From assembly GCA_047608975.1 (NCBI GenBank), contig JBLFYM010000019.1, positions 1-55,398 of the forward strand: a stretch of 55,398 nt of DNA, given 5' to 3'. The notes beneath the pieces are model-generated. The model did no database searches. It saw only the letters and a program-made list of their open reading frames with translations, and was not told the origin of the DNA. Within the stretch, counting starts at the first letter, position 1. Every line of letters starts with the position of its first letter. Origin of the DNA: GCA-2715965 sp047608975. Its GTDB lineage: Bacteria; Verrucomicrobiota; Verrucomicrobiia; Limisphaerales; JAYPXF01. The position numbers were made by a program, and so were the translations under genes. Shown one piece after another: positions 25,661-34,313 of this stretch.

Positions 25661-25860
25661 CCCGGGGGTGAGCGAGGAACGAGCGACACCCCGGGATCAT
25701 TCCCCCAACAAAACCCATCCCGAAGGAATGGCAGCCTCACGGCATTGCTGGGGAATCGGATATCTTGATGGCATCCCTCCGGGATGCGGTTTTCCACGGA
25801 TACCGGTGGTATCGCTGCGCTCAACCGCCCGGCTAATTGCTGCCAAGCCTCCGGCTTATC
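25661..25860. repeat. Block of intergenic inverted repeats between convergent genes
   Basis: The 320-base gap between two convergent stops has no gene. It contains a GC-rich inverted repeat (CCCGGGGGTG at 25661-25670 against CACCCCGGG at 25687-25695), then a perfect hairpin (GCATCCC at 25771-25777, loop TCC, complement at 25781-25787), then a CGGTGGTATCGCTGCGCTCA segment. From memory, related segments recur in Verrucomicrobiota and Planctomycetota genomes. It may act as a terminator or stability element. Confidence 0.6.
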
Positions 25861-25862
25861 CA

Positions 25863-27434
25863 CTATTTCGCTGGAAGATCTTTTCGCGGAAACAAGGGCG
25901 ATGGTTTGCCTACCTTGTGGCCCGGTTGAATGCCTCCCCAGACCGCCAGCGCCAGTCGATCGGGGTCTCCCTCCAAACCAAGCTGTTCGAATATCCGCGC
26001 GGCAGTTCCCGGCACATACGGCCATAGCAGCACTGCCAAAATGCGCGCCACCTCCGCCAGATTATAAAGGATCTCATCCACGCGCCCCGCACTGTCCGGA
26101 TCTTTCGCCAGCTTGAACGGCGCCGTGCGATCGATGTAACTGTTCGCCTCATCGATCAGCGTGGTGATCGCATACAGACCCTTTTGCAGGCGATTGTTTT
26201 TCAGATGATCGGCGGTCTCAGAGATGATGCGCTCGGTCACCTCACGGAGGTCTTCGTTCTGCACGGCCAGCGCCCCCTCGCGATAGCGGTTGGTCATCGC
26301 GAGTGAGCGGTTCACCAGATTCCCGATACCGTTGGCGAGATTGTTGTAGCGGGCGGCAAAACCTTCATCCGTCCAGTTGCCATCCGGACCAATGTCGAGT
26401 TCGCGGACGACGTAGTGGCGAAACGCATCCAGACCCCACTCATCGATGATCGCCATCGGATCAATCGTGTTGCCGGTGGTCTTCGAAATCTTCTCGCCGT
26501 CCTTCTGCCAAAATCCATGGACCAAGATCTGTTTGGGCAAAGGCAGCCCCATCGCCTTCAGCATGATCGGCCAATACACCGCGTGAAAGCGGAGGATATC
26601 CTTCCCGATCACATGAACATCAGCCGGCCACAATTCGACATTGTCGGCGCTGTTCGGGAAGTCATCCGCGTTCAGTCCCAACGCATCCAGAACCCCCTTG
26701 TCACCATGCACCGCCGGATTGCTGATGTAGTTGGTCAGCGCATCGAACCAGACATAGGTCACGTAGTCCTCGTCGAACGGAAACGGAATGCCCCAGGAAA
26801 GTCGTTCTTTGGGCCGGGAACTGCAGAGATCTCCCAGCTCATTGTTCTTCAGAAAACCCAACACTTCATTGCGGCGATAGTCGGGTTGCACAAATTCCGG
26901 ATTTGCCTCGATGTGGTCGATCAGCCATTGCTGATGGGCCCCCATCTTGAAATTGTAGTTCTCCTCCTCCAGCTCAACGACCTCGCCCCATTGCGGACCG
27001 AAGGTGCCATCTTCTTCCCGATCCTGATCCGTCAGAAACTGTTCCTGCCTGGTGGAGTAACTGCCCGCGTATTTCTCGCGATAAAAATGATCCGTCTGCT
27101 GCAACTTCTCCAAGACCGCCTGAACCACCTTCTTGTGCGGGGCCGACGTGGTTCGCACAAAATCCGCGTTACAGAGATTCAGCCGATCCGCGAACGCCTG
27201 CCAGGTTTTGGCCAGACCATCGCAGTATTCCTGGGCAGATTTACCGGCCGCATCAGCGGATGACGCGACCTTCTGCCCATGCTCATCCAGCCCGGTCAGG
27301 AAAAAGACCTCCTCACCCAGCGACATGTGGGCGCGGGCGATGACATCGGTGATGATCTTCTCATAGGCATGCCCGATGTGGGGCTCGCCGTTCACGTAGT
27401 CGATGGCGGTCGTGATGTAGTAGCGCTTGCTCAT
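25863..27434 (-). CDS. metG: Methionyl-tRNA synthetase
   Basis: This 523-residue class I synthetase charges tRNA-Met in the cytosol. The ATP-binding HIGH motif is at residues 19-22, and KMSKS appears as KISKT near residue 316 (GEKISKTTGN). The anticodon-binding helical domain follows. No zinc-knuckle Cys cluster is apparent, so it looks like the short form without the C-terminal EMAP/tRNA-binding domain. It is convergent with the gene on its left, with a repeat block between, and 65 bases separate its start from the M42 peptidase gene upstream. Confidence 0.95.
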   Translation of the reverse strand: MSKRYYITTAIDYVNGEPHIGHAYEKIITDVIARAHMSLGEEVFFLTGLDEHGQKVASSADAAGKSAQEYCDGLAKTWQAFADRLNLCNADFVRTTSAPHKKVVQAVLEKLQQTDHFYREKYAGSYSTRQEQFLTDQDREEDGTFGPQWGEVVELEEENYNFKMGAHQQWLIDHIEANPEFVQPDYRRNEVLGFLKNNELGDLCSSRPKERLSWGIPFPFDEDYVTYVWFDALTNYISNPAVHGDKGVLDALGLNADDFPNSADNVELWPADVHVIGKDILRFHAVYWPIMLKAMGLPLPKQILVHGFWQKDGEKISKTTGNTIDPMAIIDEWGLDAFRHYVVRELDIGPDGNWTDEGFAARYNNLANGIGNLVNRSLAMTNRYREGALAVQNEDLREVTERIISETADHLKNNRLQKGLYAITTLIDEANSYIDRTAPFKLAKDPDSAGRVDEILYNLAEVARILAVLLWPYVPGTAARIFEQLGLEGDPDRLALAVWGGIQPGHKVGKPSPLFPRKDLPAK

Positions 27435-27499
27435 TCGCGGAGCGGAGTGTGGCGGAATCGATTTGGGTTGGCAAAGAAGATTGGATTTCCGACGGCCGT

Positions 27500-28570
27500 T
27501 CAGATCTTAACCCGAAACTCCTCGTCCTTCTTCACCGACAACAGAAACGCAGTCAGCAATTCCGGAATCTGTTCGAGATCTTTCAGACTGATCATTTCCA
27601 CCGGCGAATGCATGTACCGATTGGGCAGACTCACCAACGCACTGGGGATGCCGCCGCGCGTGATGAAGATCGCATCCGTGTCCGTTCCCGTTGTGCGGGA
27701 GGCGGCCTCGTGCTGAAGATGTATTTTCGCCTTCTTGGCAGTCTTCTCCAAACGTTCGACCAACACCTCGTGATTCCCCACTCCATGAGTCAGCGTGGGG
27801 CCTTGCCCCAGTTTGATATCGCCATGCATCTGGCGATTGATCGTCGGACAATCCGTGGCGTGGGTCACATCGATCACGATCGCCGCATCCGGCTTCAGTT
27901 CATACGCAATCTGTCTGGCCCCCAGAAGCCCGACTTCTTCCATGATATTGGACACCACGCAAACCTCGGGATGAAGCTTGCCACGTTTTGGCTTCAACTT
28001 ACGCAAGGTCTCCGCGATGGCATACCCACCAATGCGATTGTCGAACACCCGTGAAACCGCAATGTCATCCCGTAGGATTTCGAACTCCGTGTTGAACGTC
28101 ACCGGATCACCCACTCGCGCAATCTTTTTGGCAGCGGCCTGATCGGCGGCACCGATGTCGATGAACAACTCATGCACCTTGGGCACCTCGCGCTTGCCAC
28201 TGATATTAGTGAGATGCGGAGCCACGTTTCCGACGACGCCGTGCACCGGTCCCTTGCGGGTATGAATCGTAATTCTCTGAGCGCGACTGATCCCCGGATC
28301 GACGCCACCCAGTTTGCGGACATAAATAAAACCATCCGCATCGATGTAATTGACCGCCAGTGCGATTTCATCCGCATGGGCGGAAATCATGATGCGTGGC
28401 GAACCGCCTTTGTTCAGGACCGCAACCGTATTGCCGTAGGCATCCGAGTAAGTTTCATCAGCGAAAGGCGAAACGTATTTCAGCCAGACGCGCTGCAAAG
28501 CTGCCTCCCGCCCCGAAGGCGCATGGGTTGAAACGAGTTGTTTCAGAAAATCCAACGATTCTTTACGCAT
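27500..28570 (-). CDS. M42 family metallopeptidase
   Basis: This 356-residue di-metal aminopeptidase belongs to MEROPS family M42 (glutamyl/deblocking aminopeptidase type). Recognisable metal and catalytic residues are SAHADEI (His65, Asp67), RVFDNRIGGYA, NIMEEVGLLGA (catalytic and ligand Glu) and VIDVTHATDCP. Members form large cytosolic tetrahedral assemblies that clip N-terminal residues from peptides. The length is normal. It lies upstream of metG on the same strand, 65 bases apart, and may be co-transcribed with it. No signal peptide was found. Confidence 0.92.
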   Translation of the reverse strand: MRKESLDFLKQLVSTHAPSGREAALQRVWLKYVSPFADETYSDAYGNTVAVLNKGGSPRIMISAHADEIALAVNYIDADGFIYVRKLGGVDPGISRAQRITIHTRKGPVHGVVGNVAPHLTNISGKREVPKVHELFIDIGAADQAAAKKIARVGDPVTFNTEFEILRDDIAVSRVFDNRIGGYAIAETLRKLKPKRGKLHPEVCVVSNIMEEVGLLGARQIAYELKPDAAIVIDVTHATDCPTINRQMHGDIKLGQGPTLTHGVGNHEVLVERLEKTAKKAKIHLQHEAASRTTGTDTDAIFITRGGIPSALVSLPNRYMHSPVEMISLKDLEQIPELLTAFLLSVKKDEEFRVKI

Positions 28571-28673
28571 CGCGCGAGTGTGGGGAAAGGCCCGCGGAAG
28601 CGCAAAGCCGGAGGACCGACAACTTTGACTGAATCATGGCCGTGCCGATAATTCACCGCTTCTCCCCATTGAT

Positions 28674-30155
28674 CTAAAGCGGAGACTTCGTGTAGTTCCG
28701 CTCGTCGAAGGGTTTGTGATAGTCAACCGTTCCCGACCGCTCGCTGATCACATACCCGGAACGGCGTATATACTCGTCACCTGGGAGAAACTCGTCACCG
28801 GTTTCCTGAAGACGGCTGCGGAGAAGATCCTCCAGTTCGCGTTGCTTCTTTGCGTGGGCTGATACGCCCGCGAGGTTTCTCTTCTGAAACGGATCGGCTT
28901 CGTTGTCATAGAGGAGCCAAGGACCTTTCAGATCTTTGCAATACGTCCATCGACAGGTTCTGACGCCGCGATATTCGCGCCCGCCGCGAGCCCGGCTCCA
29001 CTGCCCAAACGGTGCGGGGCAGGTCATGATCGGCGCGTAGTCCAGATCGGGGCGTTCGCTACCTCGGATCACACCGGAGAGATCGCGGCCTTCCACAGCG
29101 TCCGGGATTCGCTCCCCTTCACCACACAATCCCAACAAGGTCGGCATGATGTCTGGAGTGTCGATTCGCGCAGCAGTCTCCCGCTTCTTTCTTCCCATGC
29201 CTGCCGGCCAGCGGACCAGAAACGGAACGCGCAAGGACTCATCCCACGGTTGCTGCTTCTTCATGAACCCGTGCGAATGCAACATGTCCCCGTGATCCGA
29301 GGTGTAGACGACAATCGTATTTTCAGCGAGACCGGTTGCCTCCAAAGTCTTCATCAGGTCACCGACGCATTCATCGAGCGCGGTCATGTGGGCGTAGTAT
29401 CCCAGGTAATCCTTTTCCGCCTGTACTGCCTGTTCGGCCGGCACATTGTCGCGCAGGGTCAACGTCAGTCCGGCATACATCTTCCGGTGTTTCTCCGGCG
29501 CAGTCTGATACGGCGCATGCGGCGGGCCCCACGACACAAACATCGCGAACGGATCCGCATCCTGCTCCTTCGCTCGATCCTCGAGGTATTCCTGGGCCAT
29601 GCGCGTCTGCGGAAAGGGTTCATAACCTTCCCACGGAATCCGCTCCGGCGTTTCTCCGTAGTAGAACGACTTTTTGTAATTGTGCGTGCACTCCAGCCCG
29701 CGCCAGAATTGAAATCCTTGCCGACGATCCTCCGGCGTAAAAGCCGAGCGCCCACGTCCGTCAATGTGCCATTTGCCAATGTACCCGGTTGAGTAACCCG
29801 CATCATTCAGGCAGTGCGCCACCGAACGATGCTCGGTCGTCAGTGCTAGATCATTAAGGTAAAGCCCGTGCGAGAGCGGTCGTTGTCCAGTGAGCAAAGA
29901 AGCCCGGTGCGGGCAGCAAACCGGAATGCCCGACACCGCGTGCGTAAAATTGAGACTCTCCCCTGCCAATTTATCAAGGTTCGGCGTGTGGACCTCACGA
30001 TTGCCAGCATAGCCGTGATCGGATGCGCGCCATTGGTCGGAGAAAAGATACAGAATGTTCGGCCGCTTGGGTGTGGTTTTCGCCTGCAGCTCGGATGTCA
30101 TCCCCGCGGCCACCGCCGTCGCGCCAGCCACATGCAAAAATTTGCGTCGCTTCAT
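28674..30155 (-). CDS. Tat-exported sulfatase with CCPHR motif
   Basis: This 493-residue sulfatase-family enzyme begins MKRRKFLHVAGATAVAAG, a twin-arginine-like signal. The fold motifs are FSDQWR (metal site), the catalytic loop CCPHRASLLTG with nucleophile Cys80, YIGKWHIDG, and TSDHGDM (C-terminal metal site). In the formylglycine motif (C-x-[PA]-[SA]-R) the fourth residue is His rather than Ser, a known but less common variant. If matured it should cleave sulfate esters outside the cytoplasm. It is divergent from another sulfatase gene, with 137 bases between the starts, which suggests shared regulation. The substrate is unknown. Confidence 0.9.
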   Translation of the reverse strand: MKRRKFLHVAGATAVAAGMTSELQAKTTPKRPNILYLFSDQWRASDHGYAGNREVHTPNLDKLAGESLNFTHAVSGIPVCCPHRASLLTGQRPLSHGLYLNDLALTTEHRSVAHCLNDAGYSTGYIGKWHIDGRGRSAFTPEDRRQGFQFWRGLECTHNYKKSFYYGETPERIPWEGYEPFPQTRMAQEYLEDRAKEQDADPFAMFVSWGPPHAPYQTAPEKHRKMYAGLTLTLRDNVPAEQAVQAEKDYLGYYAHMTALDECVGDLMKTLEATGLAENTIVVYTSDHGDMLHSHGFMKKQQPWDESLRVPFLVRWPAGMGRKKRETAARIDTPDIMPTLLGLCGEGERIPDAVEGRDLSGVIRGSERPDLDYAPIMTCPAPFGQWSRARGGREYRGVRTCRWTYCKDLKGPWLLYDNEADPFQKRNLAGVSAHAKKQRELEDLLRSRLQETGDEFLPGDEYIRRSGYVISERSGTVDYHKPFDERNYTKSPL

Positions 30156-30292
30156 CCACCGACCAATATCGGTTCAAATCGCCCACGCAAGCCTTTCGTG
30201 TCGCCGATGCGCTGCGTTGCGTTCGCGAAGCGAAGGAAGTTGAAACCAAAGACTGGATACCCAAAACTCATCACCACACTCTCAGCTCTGGC

Positions 30293-31909
30293 ATGAAACG
30301 GAACCCACTCGTATTTTTACTCTCCGTCCTTTGCATTCTTGGCGGTTCATCTGAGGCCGCGCCTCGACCCAATATTCTCTACATCCTCTGCGATGACTTG
30401 GGTTACAGCGATCTCGGCTGCTTCGGTGGCGAGATCAAAACACCGACGATCGATTCGCTCGCCGCCGGCGGGGTCCGGTTGACCCAGCTCTACAACACCG
30501 GTCGCTGCTGTCCCTCCCGCGCCGCGCTCCTCACCGGACAATACCCGCATCGCGTCGGGTTGGGCCACATGACCACCAATGACCTCGGACAACCTGGTTA
30601 TCGGGGCGTCGTTTCCGAAGACGCGCGCACGATTGCCCAAGTCCTCACTCCCGCCGGATACCGTTGTTTTATGTCCGGAAAATGGCATCTGGGCACGCCC
30701 GACCCAACGAAGCACGGCTTCGAGGAAATGTATGGCACCCTCGTCAGCGCAAAACGCTTCTTCGATCCTGACCATCTCGCCCGCTTCCCGGAAGGGCGTC
30801 AGGCCCGCCAGTATCCGAAAGGCAGATTCTACGCCACCGACGCCGTCACCGACCACGCCCTCGATTTCCTGACCCTGGCCCGCGAGACCCGGGACAAACC
30901 CTGGTTCCTCTACCTCGCCTACAACGCTCCGCATTTCCCGCTCCACGCCCCGCCGGAAGAGATCGCCAAATACGCCGATCGCTACCACGGCGGCTGGGAT
31001 CAACTCCGGGCCGAACGTCTCGGACGCATGAAGTCACTCGGCATCGTCCCCGAACACACCAAACTCTCCAAACGATCACACTGGCGCAACTACGGCGAAA
31101 CCAAGATCGGTGTGAACCCGGCTTGGAATACTCTCGCGAAAGACCGACGCCTCGACCTCGCCCGCCGCATGGCCATCTACGCCGCGATGATCGATCGCCT
31201 TGATCAACAGCTCGGTCGCGTGATCGCCGACCTGAAACGGAATGGCGAATTCGAGAATACCCTCATAGTGTTCACCTCCGATAACGGTGCCTGCTTCGAG
31301 TGGGACCCGTTCGGATTCGACATCGTCTCCAGCAATCAGAACATCCTGCACCAAGGCAAGATGATCGCTGAGATGGGCAAGGCCGGCACCTTTCACAGCG
31401 TCGGCTCCGCCTGGGCCAACGCCGGCAACACACCCTGGCGACTCTACAAGCATTTCAACCACGAAGGCGGCATCGCCTCCCCCGGCATCGTCCACTGGCC
31501 CGCCGGCCTGAAGAGCAGGCCCGGCTCCATCATTCACGACCCCGCCCACATAATCGACCTCCTCCCCACCGCCGCTGCCGTCGCGAAGACCAAATACACC
31601 GGCAACCTCGATCTCCCCGGCACCGACCTCATCGCGCAACTCAACACCGGCTTCAAACCCCGCACCCTCTTCTTCGAACACCAAGGCAACCGCGCCGTCC
31701 GTCAAGGGAAATGGAAACTCGTCGCCCTGGATGACGAACCCTGGGAACTCTACGACTTCACCATAGACCGAATCGAAATGAACGACCTCGCCACCAGGTT
31801 CCCCAAAAAAGTCAAACAACTCTCCGCCGCGTGGGACAAATGGGGTGCCGCCAACCAAGTCACCCCACTCCCCCGCGATCTCGGTGTGAGGTATCTGAAA
31901 CCGGATTGA
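30293..31909 (+). CDS. Secreted sulfatase
   Basis: This 538-residue sulfatase has a signal peptide (MKRNPLVFLLSVLCILGGSSEA). I chose ATG 30293 because it starts this signal; upstream codons look non-coding. Metal and catalytic motifs are ILCDDLGYSD, CCPSRAALLTG (nucleophile Cys72), FMSGKWHLG and FTSDNGACFEWD. It needs formylglycine maturation. An insertion of about 70 residues (near 330-400) precedes the final HEGGIASP loop, a normal feature of arylsulfatase A-like enzymes. It is divergent from the CCPHR sulfatase and followed by a secreted alpha/beta hydrolase on the same strand, 58 bases away. Its likely substrate is a sulfated glycan; this is inferred. Confidence 0.92.
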   Translation: MKRNPLVFLLSVLCILGGSSEAAPRPNILYILCDDLGYSDLGCFGGEIKTPTIDSLAAGGVRLTQLYNTGRCCPSRAALLTGQYPHRVGLGHMTTNDLGQPGYRGVVSEDARTIAQVLTPAGYRCFMSGKWHLGTPDPTKHGFEEMYGTLVSAKRFFDPDHLARFPEGRQARQYPKGRFYATDAVTDHALDFLTLARETRDKPWFLYLAYNAPHFPLHAPPEEIAKYADRYHGGWDQLRAERLGRMKSLGIVPEHTKLSKRSHWRNYGETKIGVNPAWNTLAKDRRLDLARRMAIYAAMIDRLDQQLGRVIADLKRNGEFENTLIVFTSDNGACFEWDPFGFDIVSSNQNILHQGKMIAEMGKAGTFHSVGSAWANAGNTPWRLYKHFNHEGGIASPGIVHWPAGLKSRPGSIIHDPAHIIDLLPTAAAVAKTKYTGNLDLPGTDLIAQLNTGFKPRTLFFEHQGNRAVRQGKWKLVALDDEPWELYDFTIDRIEMNDLATRFPKKVKQLSAAWDKWGAANQVTPLPRDLGVRYLKPD

Positions 31910-31967
31910 TTGCCTGCCGCCGCCAAAAAACTTGACGGGACGTCGCTTTGATATTCTTTGTCACTGC

Positions 31968-33284
31968 ATGCGACGCGTCATCTTGCTCCTTCTTGCAATC
32001 GCCGGAACGGCTTCGGCTCAGCAACCGCCTTACGACAATCCTCCGGCGGTTGAACCGCCATACTATCGCGTCCGGTATGAGGCTTCCACCAAACCCGGTG
32101 AACTCATCTTTTCCGTCCAATACACTGTTTGGGTACCGCCCGGCGTAAAGACGCTGCGGGGTGTGATCGTCCACCAGCATGGCTGCGGCGAGGGGTCCTG
32201 CAAGTCCGGACAGACTGGTGCCTTTGATCTGCACTGGCAGGCGCTGGCCAAAATGCACAATTGTGCGCTCATGGCGCCTTCGTATGAGCAACCTCAATCA
32301 GCGGATTGCCAGATGTGGTGTGATCCGCGCAATGGATCTGATGTCGCCTTTCAAAACTCTCTCGTCGATCTTGGTGAGCAGTCTGGCCACCCAGAACTCG
32401 CCACCGTCCCCTGGGCATTGTGGGGCCACAGTGGCGGCGGGCATTGGGCGGGCGGCATGGCCTTGCTACACCCGGACCGCGTCGCCGCCGCTTGGCTGCG
32501 CTCCGGTGTCCCCCTACTGGAACCGAACCCGAAACGTCCCAGCATCAAGCCATACACAATCTCCGCTGCGGCATTGAAAGTGCCGCTCATGTGCAACCCC
32601 GGCACCAAGGAAGGTGTCACCGTAAAAGACGGACGCTTCGCCGGTGTCTGGCCCGCCAACGAGGTTTTCTTCCACGGCGTCCGTACCAAAGGCGGACTCA
32701 TCGGCGTGTCGGTCGATCCGCTGACCGCCCACGAGTGCGGCAACCAGCGCTACCTCGCAATCTCCTGGCTGGATACCTGCCTCAGCGCTCGTCTGCCAAA
32801 GGGAACAAAAGACAGCCTAAAACCAATGCCGACCAAGAACGCGTGGCTCGCACCACTGCTGGGCAAGGAGGCCTCACCGCAGGCCAAGTATGCCGGCGAC
32901 AAAGCGGCTTCAGTCTGGCTGCCGAACAGAGCCATCGCGAAGGCGTGGATGCACTACGTGAAAGACACCGCGATCCCGGACACCACTCCGCCGTCGGCGC
33001 CAATCAATATCAAACTGAAAAACGGACGTCTCACTTGGAGCGCCGCTGCGGATCTCCAGAGCGGCCTCGCGCACTTCATCGTCGAGCGCGATGGCAAAGC
33101 CATTGGCACTGTCCCCAAACAGGCGAAGAATCGTTTTGGTCGGCCCATCTTCCAAGGCCTCCAATACAGCGACACACCGGCCGCCCCGCTCGTTGAGATG
33201 AGCTTCACCGATCCGAGCCCGGCCAAAGATGCACAGTCCTACCGCGTCATCGCGGTGAACACTGTGGGGCTGAAATCGAAATAA
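31968..33284 (+). CDS. Secreted alpha/beta hydrolase
   Basis: This 438-residue protein has a signal peptide (MRRVILLLLAIAGTASA), then an alpha/beta-hydrolase domain with oxyanion region VIVHQHGCGEGSC and nucleophile elbow GHSGGGH (Ser in WGHSGGG). The C-terminal 110 residues (from about 325) look like a beta-sandwich, Fn3-like (PSAPINIKLKNGRLTWSAA, SYRVIAVNTVGLKSK). The start at 31968 begins the signal; codons before it are not coding-like. It probably hydrolyses an ester outside the cytoplasm. It lies 58 bases downstream of the sulfatase and may be co-transcribed, which would fit removal of ester and sulfate groups from one polysaccharide (inference). Confidence 0.8.
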   Translation: MRRVILLLLAIAGTASAQQPPYDNPPAVEPPYYRVRYEASTKPGELIFSVQYTVWVPPGVKTLRGVIVHQHGCGEGSCKSGQTGAFDLHWQALAKMHNCALMAPSYEQPQSADCQMWCDPRNGSDVAFQNSLVDLGEQSGHPELATVPWALWGHSGGGHWAGGMALLHPDRVAAAWLRSGVPLLEPNPKRPSIKPYTISAAALKVPLMCNPGTKEGVTVKDGRFAGVWPANEVFFHGVRTKGGLIGVSVDPLTAHECGNQRYLAISWLDTCLSARLPKGTKDSLKPMPTKNAWLAPLLGKEASPQAKYAGDKAASVWLPNRAIAKAWMHYVKDTAIPDTTPPSAPINIKLKNGRLTWSAAADLQSGLAHFIVERDGKAIGTVPKQAKNRFGRPIFQGLQYSDTPAAPLVEMSFTDPSPAKDAQSYRVIAVNTVGLKSK

Positions 33285-33532
33285 TACCGTGAGTTACAAG
33301 TTTTTGGACACCCGACTCTTCGTTCTGCAGAACAACACCGGAACAGTTTGGTGAGAAAGTGGCGAGGTTCTCCAGAGCCGCTGTATCGCAGGTCTCCCGA
33401 CCGGTCTTCATCGTTGCCAATGAAGCCCGCTTTCAGTTCGACCTGTCAACCGGCCACAGCAAAAATGGCAAAAGACGACTATCGATCAGCGCGTGCAGCC
33501 AGTTGCCGATTGGTCGAATTTCAGCTGCGGAT

Positions 33533-34303
33533 TTACGCGGTCAATTTGTTCAACAACTCGATCTTCCCCTTCGCCGCGTCGTAATCCTCGCGGGTATCGA
33601 TCTCGATCCAGGCCTCGGAATCATCGAAGTGGCAACGGAGTTCATGGGTGGGGAAGAACTGCGTCATCAGGTGTTCCCAGTTTAGCAACATGCGATCGTC
33701 GCGGGAGTAGAATTTGTGGCAGAGCCGCAGTAAATCCTGGCGATCCGAATCAGAGAATTTTAAAATGCCCATGGCTTCGCCGGCGAACTGGAATTGCTCA
33801 AGTTCCTCTGCTGTGACGGCGCGTTTGTCGACGTTGCGACGGATGATTTCCTGATCATCGATGAGGATCTTTGTGCACTCAATGTCGTCCAGGCTGGCTT
33901 TGCCCACGAGGAAAGCACTGGGATCGGTCCCGGCAATGAATCGCTCGAGGATGTCGCGGGCGTAGACGAGATCTCCATCGAAAATCAGAACGGGGCCGGT
34001 TGCGACTTCAATCCCCATCTGCAACGAGATGCCGTTGCCCGTTTTAAGAAAGTCGTTGTTCTCGATGAACGTGATTTCCATCTGATCAGCAAACTGTTCG
34101 GCCACATTGACGATCAATTCCTTCTTGTAACCCACGACGAGGACGACGCGCTTGATGCCCGTCTCAATAAACACGCGGAGATGTCGCGAGAGAATCGATT
34201 CATCACCAATTTCGAGCAGGCTCTTGGGTTCATTGATAACGTCGCTGATCCGGCTGCCGTACCCGGCCAGCAGTACCACTGCGGTATAATCGTTTGCGTT
34301 CAT
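33533..34303 (-). CDS. NTP transferase (sugar/alcohol-phosphate nucleotidyltransferase)
   Basis: This 256-residue enzyme has the nucleotide-binding start LLAGYGSRI (14-18 is the G-x-G-x-R loop) with Lys27 in EPKSLLEIG, and a metal-binding IFDGD (109-111). These are features of the LicC/inositol-phosphate cytidylyltransferase branch of the nucleotidyltransferase family. It would join a nucleotide, most likely CMP from CTP given its neighbours, to a phosphorylated alcohol. ATG 34303 was chosen because the domain begins there and a GAGAG site precedes it. It is the last gene of a five-gene minus-strand cluster and follows the LPG-synthase-like gene by 10 bases. The substrate (inositol-phosphate, choline-phosphate or another alcohol) cannot be told. 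Confidence 0.85.
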   Translation of the reverse strand: MNANDYTAVVLLAGYGSRISDVINEPKSLLEIGDESILSRHLRVFIETGIKRVVLVVGYKKELIVNVAEQFADQMEITFIENNDFLKTGNGISLQMGIEVATGPVLIFDGDLVYARDILERFIAGTDPSAFLVGKASLDDIECTKILIDDQEIIRRNVDKRAVTAEELEQFQFAGEAMGILKFSDSDRQDLLRLCHKFYSRDDRMLLNWEHLMTQFFPTHELRCHFDDSEAWIEIDTREDYDAAKGKIELLNKLTA

Positions 34304-34313
34304 AACTTGTCTC

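Noticed and set aside
28625..28652. TTGACT-16-GATAAT promoter on the plus strand
   Set aside because: It matches consensus but points into the 3' end of a minus-strand sulfatase with no plus-strand gene; probably chance, or an antisense promoter without support.
31932..31957. TTGACG/TATTCT promoter before the alpha/beta hydrolase gene
   Set aside because: The spacer is only 14 bases, too short for a convincing sigma-70 promoter.
33285..33532. Possible short gene between the hydrolase and the nucleotidyltransferase
   Set aside because: A plus-strand frame is open but runs into the antisense of the next gene and has no ribosome site or recognisable sequence.
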